A stretch of DNA of 64,000 bases from Enterobacter sp. BIGb0383 (GCF_003751845.1 NZ_RJKQ01000005.1:124001-188000); one strand, 5' to 3'; counted from the stretch's first letter, positions 17,601 to 29,165 are shown. Notes: generated from the letters alone by a model not told the origin. Numbers and translations are program-made.

Positions 17601-18974
17601 TTACTTGCCGGACTGTTCGCGGCCAACCAGCACCGTCGTCAGGGTAAACGCCAGCGCAACCGAGATAGCCATCCCGCTGACGGCATAGAGGAAGTACGGA
17701 CCAATATACGCGGGCAGGCTGAAGATGCTCGACAGAATATAGCCATACAGCCGCACGCCAAAGAACGCGATGTATGCGGACGCCAGGGAGCTGGCAATCG
17801 TGGCCGCAATAAACGCTTTCTTATAGCGGGTCAGGACGCCAAACAACGCCGGTTCGGTAATCCCCAGCAGCGCAGAGACACCGGCCGACAGGGCAATAGT
17901 ACGTTCCTGACGGTCACGGCTCAGACGCCAGATGGCGAAGGTCGAACCGGCAATCGCTATATTGGCCATACACATCATCGGCATCAGCATATCGTAGCCG
18001 CGGTCGGTGAAGTTCTGCAGCGCAATCGGGGTCATCGCGTGGTGCATCCCGGTCAGGATCGCCACCGGACGAATCGCCCCAACCACCAGCCCGGCAAAGC
18101 TCGCCGAGATGCCAAACAGGCCTTCGATAAACCACGCCAGCCCTTTACCCAGCCAGATACCAATTGGCCCGATAATCACCAGCGCCGCCAGCGCACCAAT
18201 AAACAGAGTCAGCGTCGGCGTAAAGACGGTCTTCAGCACTTCCGGCATGACCGAATCCACCCAGCGGTGGATATACTTCAGCGCCAGCACGGAGAAGATC
18301 ACCGGGATCACGCTGGAGCCATAGTTAAACACCGATACCGGAATGGTATTCAGCAGCCAGAAGACGCTGACGGCCCCTTCCTGATGCGCAGCCAGAGCCT
18401 TCGCCGCCTCGATCAGCGACGGATACATCAGACAGGCGGCCAGCGCAGCGGCCAGATATTCGTTAGTTTTAAAGATCTTCGCCGCTGATACCGCGAGGAA
18501 GAACGGCAGGAACCAGAAGACGCCGCTGGCAATCAGGTCGATCACAATCACCGTATCGCTTTTCGGCGAGACCACCTGTAGCGCGACCAGCCCGGCCAGC
18601 AGGCCTTTGATCATCCCGGCACCCGCAATCGCGGGCACGATAGGACCAAACACCCCGGAGACCGTATCCATAAAGAGCGAAACCAGGCTTTTACGGCCTT
18701 TGCCCGTCTCTTTCTCCGCCGTCGTATCCTGACCCAGCAGGGAGGAAAGCTGTTCATACCAGCTATTCACCTTCGGCCCGATAATGATCTGGAACTGGTC
18801 ACTTTGCAGCTGCGCGCCCAGGACGCCAGGCAGCTTTTTAATCTCGCCCTGATCCACTTTATTGTCGTCGACGAGGTCAAAACGCAGCCGCGTCATGCAG
18901 TGCCAGACTTTATTAATATTGTCCTGGCCGCCCACCAGCCGAATAATACTGGCGATAGCCTCTTGCGTCCCCAT
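17601..18974 (-). CDS. PTS EIIBC component, beta-glucoside/sucrose-type family
   Basis: Sugar-phosphorylating permease of 457 residues. The EIIB domain (about residues 1-85) has the phosphorylated Cys26 in WHCMTRLRF; the EIIC domain (about 105-445) has many membrane spans and the sugar-site motif GITEPALFG. No EIIA domain is fused, so it must use an EIIA from another gene. The ATG at 18974 follows GGGAG. It is divergent from a ManD-like dehydratase across a 281-bp regulatory region, and a GntR regulator lies just beyond. The sugar cannot be assigned. Confidence 0.9.
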   Translation of the reverse strand: MGTQEAIASIIRLVGGQDNINKVWHCMTRLRFDLVDDNKVDQGEIKKLPGVLGAQLQSDQFQIIIGPKVNSWYEQLSSLLGQDTTAEKETGKGRKSLVSLFMDTVSGVFGPIVPAIAGAGMIKGLLAGLVALQVVSPKSDTVIVIDLIASGVFWFLPFFLAVSAAKIFKTNEYLAAALAACLMYPSLIEAAKALAAHQEGAVSVFWLLNTIPVSVFNYGSSVIPVIFSVLALKYIHRWVDSVMPEVLKTVFTPTLTLFIGALAALVIIGPIGIWLGKGLAWFIEGLFGISASFAGLVVGAIRPVAILTGMHHAMTPIALQNFTDRGYDMLMPMMCMANIAIAGSTFAIWRLSRDRQERTIALSAGVSALLGITEPALFGVLTRYKKAFIAATIASSLASAYIAFFGVRLYGYILSSIFSLPAYIGPYFLYAVSGMAISVALAFTLTTVLVGREQSGK

Positions 18975-19255
18975 AATAACTCCCGCTGCCTGTTGTCGTT
19001 TTAATCACTGCGATAAATGGTAAGGAAACCGAAACAACAAAACAAACCAATAAAACATGATCGCCATCACAAACAACCTCCCAAAGCCCACAAAAAACAC
19101 CACAAAACGATAATTGGTCTGGTTTTTAATTAAAAACAAAGCCAATAACAAACCAAAAAATTTAAATAAAAAAAGAGTTTACCTTGCCGGGTTTTTAAGG
19201 TGATGATAATTGCCATTCCGCTATTCTTTTTACCCTGCCGCAAGGAGTCTTCGCC
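18975..19255. promoter_or_regulatory. AT-rich divergent promoter region of PTS and ManD-like genes
   Basis: Very A-rich on the plus strand. It contains the exact direct repeat AACAAACCAA at 19041-19050 and 19147-19156 (106 bp apart, about ten helical turns), and ATTGGTCTGGTTT near 19113. A CRP-like site CATGA-TCGCCA-TCACA lies at 19056-19071 (8 of 10 consensus bases). These are candidates for the GntR regulator and CRP. No gene was seen here. Confidence 0.45.
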
Positions 19256-20455
19256 GTGCAGCCGACGCTTATTACCGATGTTTCCTGCTTTATTACCCGC
19301 CCCGACAGGCATAACCTGGTCGCCGTGCGCGTCACCACCAACAAAGGCACCGTCGGCCACGGCTGCGCCACCTTCCAGCAACGCCCGCTGGCGGTCAAAA
19401 CCCTGGTCGACGAGTATCTGAAGCCGCTGCTGATTGGCCGCGATGCCAATAATATCGAAGACCTCTGGCAGATGATGAACGTTAACGCCTACTGGCGTAA
19501 CGGCCCGGCGATGAACAACGCCATCTCCGGCGTCGATATGGCCCTGTGGGATATCAAAAGCCAACTGGCCGGAATGCCGCTCTACCAGCTGCTGGGCGGC
19601 AAATCGCGGGATGCTATCGCCGCCTACAGCCACGCCAGCGGCGATACTCTTGAGGCGCTTTTCAGCTCCGTCGACGGACTGCTGGCCCAGGGCTATCGCC
19701 ATATCCGCTGCCAGCTCGGCTTCTACGGCGGCACGCCTGCCGAACTGCATGCGCCGCAGAACCCGACGCCGGGCGCCTGGTTCGATCAGCACGAGTATAT
19801 GGCTAACACCGTAGAGATGTTCCGCGCCCTACGTGAGAAATACGGCTACCGCCTGCACCTGCTGCACGACGTCCACGAACGCCTTTTCCCTCAGCAGGCC
19901 GTGCAACTGGCGAAACAGCTTGAGCCGTTCCAGCCTTACTTCCTCGAAGATATTCTGCCGCCGCAGCAGAGCGCCTGGCTTGAGCAGGTGCGCCAGCACA
20001 GCAGCGTCCCGCTGGCGATGGGCGAGCTGTTTAACAACCCGGCAGAGTGGCACGATTTGATTGTTAACCGGCGCATCGATTTTATCCGCTGCCACGTGTC
20101 GCAGATTGGCGGCATCACCCCAGCGCTGAAGCTGGCGGTGCTCTGTCAGGCCTTTGGCGTGCGTCTGGCCTGGCACGGCCCGGGCGATATGACGCCGATT
20201 GGCGTGGCGGTGAATACGCATCTGAATATTCATCTGCACAATGCTGCCATCCAGGAGTTTATTCCGCGTTCGGCCAGCACCGATGCGGTCTTCCCCGGCG
20301 CGCCGGTGGTCAACGATGGCTATCTCTATCCGCCGGAAAAACCGGGTATTGGGGTGGGCTTTGATGAGCAGCAGGCCGCGGCCTACCCGCTGATGTATCG
20401 CCCGCATGAGTGGACCCAGAGCCGCCTGCCCGACGGCGCGATCCATACGCCATAG
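19256..20455 (+). CDS. Enolase-superfamily dehydratase, ManD/RspA subgroup
   Basis: A 399-residue sugar-acid dehydratase-like protein. Metal ligands are Asp205 (DVHERL), Glu231 (LEDILPP) and Glu257 (GELFNN). The catalytic His207 and His307 (WHGPGDMTP) and Arg151 are present. The Tyr that lies about 12 residues after this Arg in active D-mannonate dehydratases is not at the matching place, and that loop is shortened, so activity on D-mannonate is uncertain. GTG start at 19256 with AAGGAG eight bases upstream. It ends directly beside the convergent GntR gene. It probably acts on a sugar acid derived from the PTS substrate. Confidence 0.85.
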   Translation: MQPTLITDVSCFITRPDRHNLVAVRVTTNKGTVGHGCATFQQRPLAVKTLVDEYLKPLLIGRDANNIEDLWQMMNVNAYWRNGPAMNNAISGVDMALWDIKSQLAGMPLYQLLGGKSRDAIAAYSHASGDTLEALFSSVDGLLAQGYRHIRCQLGFYGGTPAELHAPQNPTPGAWFDQHEYMANTVEMFRALREKYGYRLHLLHDVHERLFPQQAVQLAKQLEPFQPYFLEDILPPQQSAWLEQVRQHSSVPLAMGELFNNPAEWHDLIVNRRIDFIRCHVSQIGGITPALKLAVLCQAFGVRLAWHGPGDMTPIGVAVNTHLNIHLHNAAIQEFIPRSASTDAVFPGAPVVNDGYLYPPEKPGIGVGFDEQQAAAYPLMYRPHEWTQSRLPDGAIHTP

Positions 20456-21172
20456 TCAGCCGCCGCTCTGGCGAAAGGCCAGGTTATCGCGGTTGTGCGG
20501 GATAATGTAGGTACAGCTGTAGTTGATATCGATAATATCGCTTATCTCATACACCTGACCGCCGTCCAGAATCCCGCGGTTGTTGATATACATTGCCGGG
20601 CTGTTCTTTTTACAGCCCAGCAGTTCAGCCTGATCCCGGCTGACGCTCACCGCCCGGTACGAGGTCAGCATATGGGAAATCTGATACCCCTTACCCAGAA
20701 CGTACTGCTGGATCGACCGTTCGATCGTCTGCTGATTGAGGTCGGGAAACAGATTGACCGGCATTCTTGATACTTCAATCTGCACTGGCTCATCGTCAAC
20801 AAAACGCAGCCGACAAAACTGCCAGATAAACTCCTCATCCGTCATACCAAAGATCTGCTGCTCATCGCGGTTTGGCCGTGTCTTGCGCAGGCTGACCATT
20901 CGGGAGCGGATCCGCTCGAAGCGTTTTTCAGTAATCGAGTTGTAGACCAGCGGATTATTACGCGCCTGCTCGTTGATCCAGATCCCCGACCCCTGCACGA
21001 TACGCACCACGCCAATATCCGCCAGCTTCTCCAGCGCCTGACGGACGGTAAAGCGCGAAACGCCGTACTCCTCCGCCAGCTGACGTTCGGGCGGCAATTT
21101 GCGCGGCCCGGCGTCGCTGGTCTGGTAGATCTTACTCAGCAGATCCTGGGTAACAAACTCTCTTTTTTTCAT
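20456..21172 (-). CDS. GntR/HutC-family transcriptional regulator (UTRA domain)
   Basis: A 238-residue regulator with an N-terminal winged helix (LPPERQLAEEYGVSRFTVRQALEKL, parts visible around residues 25-50) and a C-terminal UTRA ligand-binding domain of the HutC type (DEEFIWQFCRLRFVDDEP; YEISDIIDINYSCTY). Members usually repress sugar-uptake genes and respond to a phosphorylated sugar. Its place between lacZ and the PTS/ManD genes makes those divergent genes its likely targets. It starts 55 bp downstream of the lacZ stop on the same strand, so read-through from lac is possible. Confidence 0.87.
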   Translation of the reverse strand: MKKREFVTQDLLSKIYQTSDAGPRKLPPERQLAEEYGVSRFTVRQALEKLADIGVVRIVQGSGIWINEQARNNPLVYNSITEKRFERIRSRMVSLRKTRPNRDEQQIFGMTDEEFIWQFCRLRFVDDEPVQIEVSRMPVNLFPDLNQQTIERSIQQYVLGKGYQISHMLTSYRAVSVSRDQAELLGCKKNSPAMYINNRGILDGGQVYEISDIIDINYSCTYIIPHNRDNLAFRQSGG

Positions 21173-21227
21173 CGGGCAGATACCGCATGTTGGCTTATCA
21201 CCAGAGCATACCAGTTGAACCGCCTGA

Positions 21228-24340
<3,113 letters not shown>

Positions 24341-24414
24341 ATTTGGTATCACAGTGCACCGTTATTCGGGGACGGTAAAGTCCCCTGACAAGAAGAAGCG
24401 AGAGGGATCACAAA

Positions 24415-25497
24415 CTATTCGCGTCCCGTCAGACGCAGAGCGGCGGTCGCCAGCGCCTGCAGTCGGGCCAGCGTCTCGCTGGCCGCAGCGGCCTCGTCAA
24501 CGCGGGCGGTAGATCCACGCGTCACCAGGGTCACCGCCAGCTGCCTGCGGCTCAGATCCTCTGCGTCGCTTTTTAACCGCGCTTCCAGCCACTCAACGCT
24601 CTGCTGCCCGGCATCCTTAAACGCCTGGCGCACCGTGGTCAGCGGCGGCGTAAACCAGGCGCTGTCGGTGGTGTCATCATAGCCAATGACCGAGAGCTGC
24701 GTCGGGACGGCAATGCCTTTCGCCGCGCAGGCCCGCAGCACGCCGAGCGCCATCTGATCGTTTGCCACCAGTATGGCATCCGGCCACTCGCTGTCGGCCA
24801 GCAGACGGTGCGCCTTTTCAAAGCCCGATGCCGCGCTCCAGTCGCCCTGCTCCGCGCCAGACGGCGTCAGACCGGCCCGGGCCAGATGATGCAGCCAGCC
24901 GGAAAAACGCGCTCGCGCCGAGACGGAACTTTCCGGACCGCCCAGCAGCGCAATGCGTCGACGACCGAGCGCCAGCAGGTGCTCAACGCTCAGCCGTGCG
25001 CCCTGCTCCGCATCAAAGACCAGGCTATTCACCGCCGCCGTCGGGCTGACATCCAGAAATAGCACCGGAAGCGGCGCGGCCAGTGCGGCCAGGCGTTCGG
25101 CCTGAGCGTCCTCCAGCGGAACGTTGATCAGCAGGCCGCTGACGCGCTGGGCAAGCAGCTCCTGCAATGCCAGCAGGCAGGCCGCTTCGCTATTGTTTTC
25201 CACCATCGAGATCAGCACGGCAAAACCGGCCTTGCTGGCGCGGGATTTGACGGAGGAAGCAATTTGCGAGGGAGCGTGCAGGGCAAGGTCGGCGGTCATC
25301 AATCCCAGAGAGAGGGTGCGTTTACCCGCCAGCTGCTGTGCGCCACGGTTGGGCACATAATTCAGTTCCGCCATCGCCTGCAGCACCTTTTCCCGGGTAC
25401 GGGATGAAACGTGCTCGGCCTCGTTGATCACCCGAGAAACGGTCTGGTAGGAAACGCCCGCCAGGCGGGCCACGTCATACAGCGTAATGGCTTTCAT
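24415..25497 (-). CDS. lacI: Lactose operon repressor LacI
   Basis: The 360-residue repressor has the N-terminal headpiece ITLYDVARLAGVSYQTVSRV; the recognition helix residues YQ...R are those of E. coli LacI, which fits the operator at 24326-24340. The periplasmic-binding-protein-like core and a C-terminal stretch ending SETLARLQALATAALRLTGRE (leucine-rich, tetramerisation-like; parts ARLQALATAA) are present. It is 100 bp upstream of lacZ on the same strand. A 6-bp stem GGGGAC/GTCCCC (24368-24385) follows its stop codon. A second operator-like site lies upstream of its start. Confidence 0.96.
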   Translation of the reverse strand: MKAITLYDVARLAGVSYQTVSRVINEAEHVSSRTREKVLQAMAELNYVPNRGAQQLAGKRTLSLGLMTADLALHAPSQIASSVKSRASKAGFAVLISMVENNSEAACLLALQELLAQRVSGLLINVPLEDAQAERLAALAAPLPVLFLDVSPTAAVNSLVFDAEQGARLSVEHLLALGRRRIALLGGPESSVSARARFSGWLHHLARAGLTPSGAEQGDWSAASGFEKAHRLLADSEWPDAILVANDQMALGVLRACAAKGIAVPTQLSVIGYDDTTDSAWFTPPLTTVRQAFKDAGQQSVEWLEARLKSDAEDLSRRQLAVTLVTRGSTARVDEAAAASETLARLQALATAALRLTGRE

Positions 25498-25504
25498 AAG
25501 ATCC

Positions 25505-25555
25505 GGTCAGCGATAAGAAACCCGGTAAGTGTACCTTAAAGTTTTATCGCTGACC
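25505..25555. repeat. 12-bp perfect inverted repeat upstream of lacI
   Basis: GGTCAGCGATAA (25505-25516) and TTATCGCTGACC (25544-25555) are perfect complements around a 27-bp centre that itself contains GGTA-agtg-TACC. It lies between the end of the yczE-like gene and the start of lacI, and may be a terminator stem or a regulator site. Confidence 0.7.
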
Positions 25556-25571
25556 GTGAGCGCTTCGCAAT
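25556..25571. promoter_or_regulatory. Second LacI operator-like site, upstream of lacI
   Basis: GTGAGCGCTTCGCAAT matches the O1-like site read on the other strand (GTGAGCGCTTCACATA) at its first 11 bases and again at the following CA. It is about 1.23 kb from that site, next to the inverted repeat at 25505-25555. Confidence 0.55.
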
Positions 25572-26186
25572 TTAGCCCGTTGCCTGCGCTTTTTCAGCGA
25601 GAGGCTTTACTACGGACCGCGTACTGAACCACGGCAGGCAGATCTGAATCAGCGGACCAATCGCCAGGGCATAAAGCACCGTCCCGGGGCCAACCACCCC
25701 GCCGAGCAGCCAGCCGACCAGCAGCACACTCACTTCAATAGTGGTGCGGATCCTCCGCACGGGCCAGCCGGTACGAGCGTGAACCCCGGTCATCAGACCG
25801 TCACGCGGTCCGGCCCCGAATCCAGCCCCGATATACAGACCGGTTGCCAGGGCGTTGACCACCACGGCCGCAACCAGAAGCACGCTACGGGCCAGCAGGG
25901 ATTCAACGGGCGGTAAAAGCGCAAGCGTGGCATCTGCCGCAAGCCCGATGGCAAACACATTACTGATCGTCCCCAGCCCTGGCCGCTGACGCAGCGGGAT
26001 CCACAGCAGCAGTACCAGCACGCCGGTCGCGATAATCACAATGCCAATATTCATCGACAGCAGGGCAGCAGCCCCCAGGTGGAAAACGTTCCACGGATCG
26101 GCCCCCAGATCGGCACGCACAAACATGGCGGTCGATACACCGTAAAGGCTCAGGCCAATATAAAGTTGCAGCAGGCGACGCAGCAT
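25572..26186 (-). CDS. YczE/YyaS/YitT-family membrane protein
   Basis: A 204-residue membrane protein with about five hydrophobic segments. Motifs typical of the YczE group are seen: GLSLYGVSTAMFVRADLGADPWNVF (in part ADLGADPWNV) and GAGPRDGLM. Transport function is suspected but not established. The ATG at 26186 has GAGG upstream. It is divergent from a MocR regulator with 91 bp between; yczE-like genes are known neighbours and probable targets of one MocR subgroup (YczR), which supports both calls. Confidence 0.85.
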   Translation of the reverse strand: MLRRLLQLYIGLSLYGVSTAMFVRADLGADPWNVFHLGAAALLSMNIGIVIIATGVLVLLLWIPLRQRPGLGTISNVFAIGLAADATLALLPPVESLLARSVLLVAAVVVNALATGLYIGAGFGAGPRDGLMTGVHARTGWPVRRIRTTIEVSVLLVGWLLGGVVGPGTVLYALAIGPLIQICLPWFSTRSVVKPLAEKAQATG

Positions 26187-26250
26187 TAAAAAAACCTCTG
26201 AAGCAGGAGTGTTGCGTCATCATCACTAAAAATGGCACCATAATTAATGA

Positions 26251-26268
26251 CCAGTTTTTAAAAAGTGG
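26251..26268. promoter_or_regulatory. Candidate MocR operator
   Basis: CCAGTTTTTAAAAAGTGG, symmetric except for one position in each half, located in the divergent yczE-mocR promoter region. The role is inferred only from position and symmetry. Confidence 0.35.
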
Positions 26269-26277
26269 ACTGCTAAT

Positions 26278-27702
26278 ATGTCACGCCGTACCGCAACTCA
26301 GTCGCTGGCGCGCCTGCTTGGCCGCTGGCAGGAGAGCCCTTCCCGCACCCCGCTCTGGCGGCAGCTGGCTCTCGCCCTGCGTCTGCTTATTCTTGATGGT
26401 CGACTGGCGCTGGACAGTCGCCTGCCCGGCGAGCGGGAACTGGCCTCGGCGCTTGAGGTTAGCCGGACCACCATCGCCAGCGCCCTGGCACAGCTGCGGG
26501 AGGAAGGGTATCTCGCCAGCCGCCAGGGAAGCGGCTCCTGGGTGGTGCTGCCGGAAAACAGCCGCACCGTGCCGACCCGCACCACCGCAGCGACCGCGCT
26601 GGATCTCTCCACCGCCGCACTCGGTGCCGGGCCGGAGATCCACCACGCCTATCAGCATGCCCTGACGCTATTACCGCAGCACCTCGGCAGTACCGGCTAC
26701 GATCAGCAGGGTCTGCCGGCGCTGCGGGAGGCGATTGCCAGGCGCTATCGCGACCGGGGGCTGCCCACGAAAGCGGAAGAGATCATGGTGGTAAACGGCG
26801 CGGTCAGCGGCCTCGCCCTGGTCCTGCGCCAGCTCACCGGTCCCGGCGACCGGGTCGTGGTGGATACGCCGACCTACCCGCTGGCCATTGCCGCTATTCA
26901 GGGCGCGTCCTGCCGCCCGGTTGGCGTAACGCTTCCGGAAAATGGCTGGGATACGGATGGGCTGGCGGCGACCATCGCCCAGACGGCTCCCCGTCTGGCG
27001 TATCTGATGCCCGATTTTCATAACCCGACCGGGCGCTGTATGGATATCGCAACAAGGCAGGCTATCGCCGATATCGCCGCCCGCACCCGCACCACGCTGG
27101 TGGTGGACGAAACCATGGTCGATCTCTGGTACGACGCCCCGCCGCCGCCGCCGCTGGCGGCCTTTAACAGCGAAGCACCGGTTATCACTCTGGGCTCAAC
27201 CGGAAAAAGTTTCTGGGGTGGTTTGCGGCTGGGCTGGATCCGCGCCTCGACCCGCACTCTCGCAACGCTGGTACAAACCCGCGATACCCTGGATTTAGGC
27301 ACGCCGCTGCTTGAGCAACTGGCGACGCTCTGGCTGCTTGAACAGGCGGAAAATTTTCTCCCCGCTCGTCGCCAGATGCTGGCCACGCGTCGGGAGATGT
27401 GCGCCTCTCTGATGCAGCAATTTTTCCCGGAATGGCACTTCGTCACGCCGGAAGGCGGCTTATCATTCTGGGTGGATTTGCCTGACAGGCTGGCAACGCG
27501 CTTTGCCGCCAGGGCGGAAACGGTGGGCATTCATCTGGGAACCGGTACGCGGTTTGGTCTGGCTGGCGCATTCGAGCGCAACCTGCGCATTCCGTTTAGT
27601 CTGGAGGATACGGATCTGCGTGCGGCATTCAGCACGCTACAACCACTGTGGCAGTCGTTGATGGATCAGCCGTCGAGCGGCAGAGAGCGAAAAATTATCT
27701 GA
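26278..27702 (+). CDS. MocR-type regulator (GntR domain fused to aminotransferase-like domain)
   Basis: A 474-residue fusion. The N-terminal GntR winged helix (residues about 20-90; LPGERELASALEVSRTTIAS) is joined to a fold-type I aminotransferase-like domain with the PLP-binding Lys310 in GSTGKSFWGG, and the usual PDFHNPTGR motif. Such proteins sense PLP or amino-acid adducts and generally do not catalyse transamination. The ATG is at 26278. The divergent YczE-like gene is its probable target. A 9-bp hairpin follows at 27711-27733. Confidence 0.92.
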   Translation: MSRRTATQSLARLLGRWQESPSRTPLWRQLALALRLLILDGRLALDSRLPGERELASALEVSRTTIASALAQLREEGYLASRQGSGSWVVLPENSRTVPTRTTAATALDLSTAALGAGPEIHHAYQHALTLLPQHLGSTGYDQQGLPALREAIARRYRDRGLPTKAEEIMVVNGAVSGLALVLRQLTGPGDRVVVDTPTYPLAIAAIQGASCRPVGVTLPENGWDTDGLAATIAQTAPRLAYLMPDFHNPTGRCMDIATRQAIADIAARTRTTLVVDETMVDLWYDAPPPPPLAAFNSEAPVITLGSTGKSFWGGLRLGWIRASTRTLATLVQTRDTLDLGTPLLEQLATLWLLEQAENFLPARRQMLATRREMCASLMQQFFPEWHFVTPEGGLSFWVDLPDRLATRFAARAETVGIHLGTGTRFGLAGAFERNLRIPFSLEDTDLRAAFSTLQPLWQSLMDQPSSGRERKII

Positions 27703-27710
27703 GAAAATAT

Positions 27711-27733
27711 CGACGAGCCGTAAAGGCTCGTCG
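27711..27733 (+). terminator. Hairpin after the MocR gene
   Basis: Perfect stem CGACGAGCC-gtaaa-GGCTCGTCG. No T-run follows, so termination is uncertain. Confidence 0.5.
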
Positions 27734-27838
27734 CAACAATCGTCCATGAAGCACATGAGATGGTGTAGTGTCTTTCTTATTTTTGAGCATCATCACATTA
27801 CTGCATGATATTTTGATGACGCAGCGATGAAAAAACAA

Positions 27839-28054
27839 TTACGCCTGACGGGGGATCGCAAAACCCTTCAGGGATATAACAAACTCATCCCCGTCTTTTT
27901 TTATTTTCGCACCGGTATCACACCAGTCGGAGGCGATACGAAAAAATTCATCGCTGCCGATATTCCACTTGAGTCGAACTTGTTTTACATAGCCCGATCG
28001 CAGCAGGTCACAGGCTTCGCCGTAGTTACAGGCTGTTGAGGGTGTCTGTTTCAT
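27839..28054 (-). CDS. Small protein of unknown function, second gene of a two-gene operon
   Basis: A 71-residue protein starting MKQTPSTACNYGEACDLLRS, with a basic centre (GYVKQVRLKWNIG) and three Cys residues. I do not recognise a family. Its ATG overlaps the stop of the upstream gene as ATGA (28051-28054), so translation is probably coupled. Base composition is clearly more AT-rich than the neighbouring genes. No signal peptide or membrane segment is evident. The layout (two short overlapping genes, the first perhaps DNA-binding) resembles toxin-antitoxin operons, but nothing in the sequence proves that. Confidence 0.6.
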   Translation of the reverse strand: MKQTPSTACNYGEACDLLRSGYVKQVRLKWNIGSDEFFRIASDWCDTGAKIKKDGDEFVISLKGFAIPRQA

Positions 28055-28302
28055 TTTTTCTTCTTCAGAATCTTGCGTAATGCTTTGATCTCTTTAGGAG
28101 TAAAAGGCGAAACGACTTCTTCTTCCGTATGCTGACTGTCAACGTCTTCTTCCGATACTCCCGCCTCGTCCACTGCATCAAATGCAATCAGCAGCAGTTT
28201 CTCTGTTGTCGTGCCCAGGTTCTCGTTATTCACTTCCGCATACTGACGAAGTTTCTCTTTCAGCACTTCGTCGATTTTAACATTCAATACCACAGTGGCC
28301 AT
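28051..28302 (-). CDS. Small acidic protein of unknown function, possibly ribbon-helix-helix
   Basis: An 83-residue protein. The N-terminal MATVVLNVKIDEVLKEKLRQ followed by a helix-rich part could be a ribbon-helix-helix DNA-binding fold; this is a weak visual call. The middle is acidic (SEEDVDSQHTEEEVV) and the end strongly basic (KALRKILKKKK). A ribosome binding site AAGGGAAG lies about ten bases upstream of the ATG at 28302. First gene of the pair ending at 27839. AT-rich, in the accessory block just before ffs, suggesting horizontal origin. Confidence 0.6.
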   Translation of the reverse strand: MATVVLNVKIDEVLKEKLRQYAEVNNENLGTTTEKLLLIAFDAVDEAGVSEEDVDSQHTEEEVVSPFTPKEIKALRKILKKKK

Positions 28303-28551
28303 ATTTAGCGCTTCCCTTGTGAATTAACCCTTTAATTAATACACGAAGTTAACAGCCTGATCCAGCGATATATTTTAAAAAACATAACGGGCACAGAATC
28401 GCATTTCGAGTGTGTCACCACAACATGACAGAATAATGACAATAATATTTCATTTTAATGACAATATATTGTACAGAGAATAATAACCACAATTTAAGAA
28501 GGTATTTAAGCAGCGGGATAAAAGAAAAAGAGAGGAGGTAAAGCCAGAATT
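28303..28551. promoter_or_regulatory. AT-rich region between the two-gene operon and ffs
   Basis: About 250 bp with no gene. It holds the presumed leftward promoter for the small operon and the 3' flank of ffs. Short repeats of AATGACAATA occur near 28435-28470 (aatgacaataatattt and aatgacaatatatt). They may be regulator sites or simple AT-rich drift. Confidence 0.4.
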
Positions 28552-28665
28552 GGGTGGGGGCCCTGCCAGCTACATCCCGGCACACACGTCATCTGCCCTG
28601 GCTGCTTCCTTCCGGACCTGACCTGGTGAACAGAGTAGCGTTGCGGGAGAACCAACAGGGCCCCC
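28552..28665 (-). ncRNA. ffs: 4.5S RNA of the signal recognition particle
   Basis: Reading leftward, 114 nt starting GGGGGCCCTGTTGGTTCTCC and ending GGCAGGGCCCCCACCC, exactly the E. coli 4.5S length. The conserved apical Ffh-binding region GGTCAGGTCCGGAAGGAAGC and its pairing partner GCAGCC are intact, and both ends pair through GGGGGCCCTG / CAGGGCCCCC. It binds Ffh to target membrane proteins co-translationally. Confidence 0.98.
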
Positions 28666-28821
28666 ATTGAGAGCGTTGTTAACCAACGCGCGGTCGCATT
28701 ATCCGTGGTGTATCCCTCAATTGCAAGCCATCGACGACCGGTCGATGGTTTCTTGCACAATACCCTCTTCACAGCGCCCGTCGGGCCGACTATGCTGCCA
28801 CTTCTACCGGGAAGGAACATT

Positions 28822-29133
28822 ATGGAATCTCACGACTCATTCCCCCAGCGCGTGTGGCAAATTGTCGCCTCTATACCTGAAGGCTATGTCACCACCTACG
28901 GCGACGTGGCGCGACTGGCGGGTTCACCGCGTGCGGCGCGGCAGGTGGGCGGCGTGCTTAAACGTCTGCCGGAAGGCAGCACCCTGCCCTGGTATCGGGT
29001 AGTGAATCGTCACGGCGCGATTTCGCTGAGCGGGCCGGATTTACAGCGTCAGCGCCAGGCGTTGCTGGCGGAAGGTGTGCAGGTGTCGGGGAAAGGCGAG
29101 ATCGATCTTCAGCGCTATCGCTGGGTGTACTAG
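28822..29133 (+). CDS. atl: Alkyltransferase-like protein Atl (YbaZ)
   Basis: A 103-residue DNA-binding protein related to the C-terminal domain of O6-alkylguanine transferase. It flags O6-alkylguanine for repair rather than repairing it. The PCHR active-site motif of true transferases reads PWYR here (PWYRVVNRHG), so the acceptor Cys is Trp as in E. coli, and the following His is Tyr. The DNA-binding Arg finger (SPRAARQVGG) is present. The ATG at 28822 has AAGGA at 28812-28816; a longer frame from 28705 overlaps the ffs promoter region and is rejected. Confidence 0.94.
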   Translation: MESHDSFPQRVWQIVASIPEGYVTTYGDVARLAGSPRAARQVGGVLKRLPEGSTLPWYRVVNRHGAISLSGPDLQRQRQALLAEGVQVSGKGEIDLQRYRWVY

Positions 29134-29157
29134 AAAAAACCGCCCTTGCGGGCGGTT
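29134..29157 (-). terminator. Terminator between atl and ybaY
   Basis: ACCGCCC-ttgc-GGGCGGT stem with six T residues in the leftward direction, so it mainly ends ybaY; it may also act weakly on atl. Confidence 0.85.
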
Positions 29158-29165
29158 ATCATGGT

